This document shows positions 63,090 to 64,000 of a stretch of 64,000 nt of DNA, piece by piece. Position 1 is the stretch's first letter; every line of letters begins with the position of its first letter. The notes under the pieces were generated by a model. The model was not told where the DNA came from. It saw only the letters and a list, made by a program, of their open reading frames with translations, and made no database searches. The position numbers and the translations under genes were made by a program. The DNA is from Ancylomarina salipaludis (GTDB taxonomy: Bacteria; Bacteroidota; Bacteroidia; Bacteroidales; Marinifilaceae): contig NZ_SAXA01000011.1 in NCBI RefSeq assembly GCF_004122035.1, forward strand, positions 62,001 to 126,000, read 5' to 3'.

Positions 63090-64000
63090 TTAATCATTAA
63101 GTCCGATTTCCTGAGCCAGTTCGGTAATGTTTTCTTGTCCGTTTTCTCCTGTTTTTATTGTGACACGAAGTGCTCGTAATCCATAAATACCTTGTAAATC
63201 ATCCAATATTAAATTTTCAATTTTATTCTCGAAATAGCCTTTGGAAATAAGATATTCCAAATAGCGCTGGTATTCAAACATTTCATTTCCCTGAGAAAAG
63301 ATAATTGCTATTTTTCCAGGTTGTGTCAGGCGTTCATTGGTTCCTTTAATAACCGCTTTGTCAATTCGTTTTTTTACAATTTCGTAGCGAATATTATAGG
63401 CCCCATCTACATCAAATTTCTTTTCATCCTGTCTGAAACGAATTGACAGTTTTTGAGAGTGAACAAGAATAAGTGCTGTTGTATCCAGAGGTATTGGTAA
63501 AGAAGCCTTTAGTTCTGCGGTTTTACGACTTATTTCACAACTGATGATAAGTTGCCATAATCTTAAGTTTTTAAGATACATGGGGTTGTAGCTTTGCTCC
63601 TTAGTTATGGATTCGCCGATATAGATATTGTGTTCAACGCCATCTGTTCTGTATTTCTCAAAATAATGAGGGTACATTTGTTGTGCTTTTTCTTGCTCTT
63701 TATCCAGATATTTAATGATACAGCTATTGATCAGTGCAAGAGAATCTTCAAATCTTTTTCGGCATTTGTATACTATCCCTAAATTGGGATCAAGACTGTT
63801 TTTATAATTCGAAATAGCCTCTTTAAATTGCTGATCCTTAAAGTTTAGATGTGAAAATAAGGGGTCGACATGTTCCTGAATAAAGTTGAGAATATTGGAC
63901 TCATCACCTGATGACAGGCCTTTTTCAATATTGTTGCTGTATTGCTCAATTTTATAAATAATTTGATCATATATAGGCATTTGTTTAAGGCGATATGCTT
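63090..64000 (-). CDS. C-terminal part of a larger conserved Bacteroidota protein (5' end beyond the window)
   Basis: The frame runs to the window edge without a stop. The first ATG inside is 63980, but the sequence before it (Ala-Tyr-Arg-Leu-Lys-Gln) is also open, so the gene probably continues past 64000. The visible 303 residues are helical, then mixed. Notable segments are YKCRKRFEDSLALINSCI, KAQQMYPHYFEKYRTDGVEH and YNIRYEIVKKRIDKAVIKGTNERLTQPGKIAI. I recall this block as the C-terminus of large GAF-domain proteins of Bacteroidota, but no GAF domain is inside the window. No function is supported. It lies 46 bases upstream of the patatin gene on the same strand. Confidence 0.6.
   Translation of the reverse strand, partial: AYRLKQMPIYDQIIYKIEQYSNNIEKGLSSGDESNILNFIQEHVDPLFSHLNFKDQQFKEAISNYKNSLDPNLGIVYKCRKRFEDSLALINSCIIKYLDKEQEKAQQMYPHYFEKYRTDGVEHNIYIGESITKEQSYNPMYLKNLRLWQLIISCEISRKTAELKASLPIPLDTTALILVHSQKLSIRFRQDEKKFDVDGAYNIRYEIVKKRIDKAVIKGTNERLTQPGKIAIIFSQGNEMFEYQRYLEYLISKGYFENKIENLILDDLQGIYGLRALRVTIKTGENGQENITELAQEIGLND

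Noticed and set aside
1-64000. CRISPR arrays, insertion sequences, prophage, integrative elements
   Set aside because: I saw no regularly spaced repeats, transposase or integrase motifs, and no att-like duplication at the tRNA-Arg gene.

Overview
The window looks like chromosomal DNA of a low-GC member of the Bacteroidota, most likely a marine or sediment Bacteroidia of the Marinilabiliales type. The placement is inferred from several signs. There is a secreted protease with PKD modules and a type IX secretion sorting tail, many outer-membrane receptors and lipoproteins, a menaquinone pathway, a three-part PntAA/PntAB/PntB transhydrogenase and a Bacteroidetes-style tricorn protease. The best promoter matches are TAnnTTTG (-7) with TTTG (-33), and Shine-Dalgarno sites are weak. 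I see no integrase, insertion sequence, CRISPR array, rRNA or phage block. This is mostly ordinary chromosome with several accessory patches.

Layout. 1-2.6 kb: 3' end of rimK, galE, a frameshifted small membrane-protein gene and an unknown protein. 2.9-6.6 kb: a minus-strand polysaccharide-export operon (HAD phosphatase, Wzc-type tyrosine kinase, Wza-type lipoprotein) without glycosyltransferases. 6.9-12 kb: a secreted unknown, a flavin reductase / pterin dehydratase / PhzF operon, an AlkA-like glycosylase, and a lipoprotein joining ankyrin repeats to a PPP-type phosphatase. 12-20.3 kb: a vitamin B12 uptake region with two cobalamin riboswitches, each in front of a TonB-dependent receptor, the second followed by a BtuG-like beta-propeller lipoprotein. 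A low-GC lipoprotein of unknown function sits between the two units.

20.4-32.8 kb: C69 dipeptidase, pntA1-pntA2-pntB with a periplasmic DsrE-like gene, an S9 peptidase, a long-chain acyl-CoA synthetase, a YdcZ-type membrane protein, a double-GNAT protein and a uracil-DNA-glycosylase-like protein. 33-49.6 kb: an orphan sensor kinase, a ZIP transporter, a hotdog thioesterase, a rubredoxin/membrane protein, an SDR, tricorn, an FAD oxidoreductase, a Tat-exported GH109-type protein, an S41 protease, a 2H phosphoesterase, tRNA-Arg(ACG), YceI and a FadL-type porin.

49.9-64 kb: menA-menC-menE, two rubrerythrin-like proteins with eroded metal ligands, the T9SS serine protease, a Gph-like phosphatase, a umuC-umuD-TudS(DUF523) operon with an elaborate palindromic control region, a MATE exporter, a patatin-type outer-membrane protein and the 3' part of a further gene.

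The most unusual items are the umuC-umuD-DUF523 operon with its nested palindromes, the ankyrin-PPP lipoprotein, the B12 region with its intervening orphan lipoprotein, and the frameshifted gene at 1721-1935. Predicted starts were moved from TTG or early ATG codons to internal ATGs wherever a signal peptide or family N-terminus demanded it.
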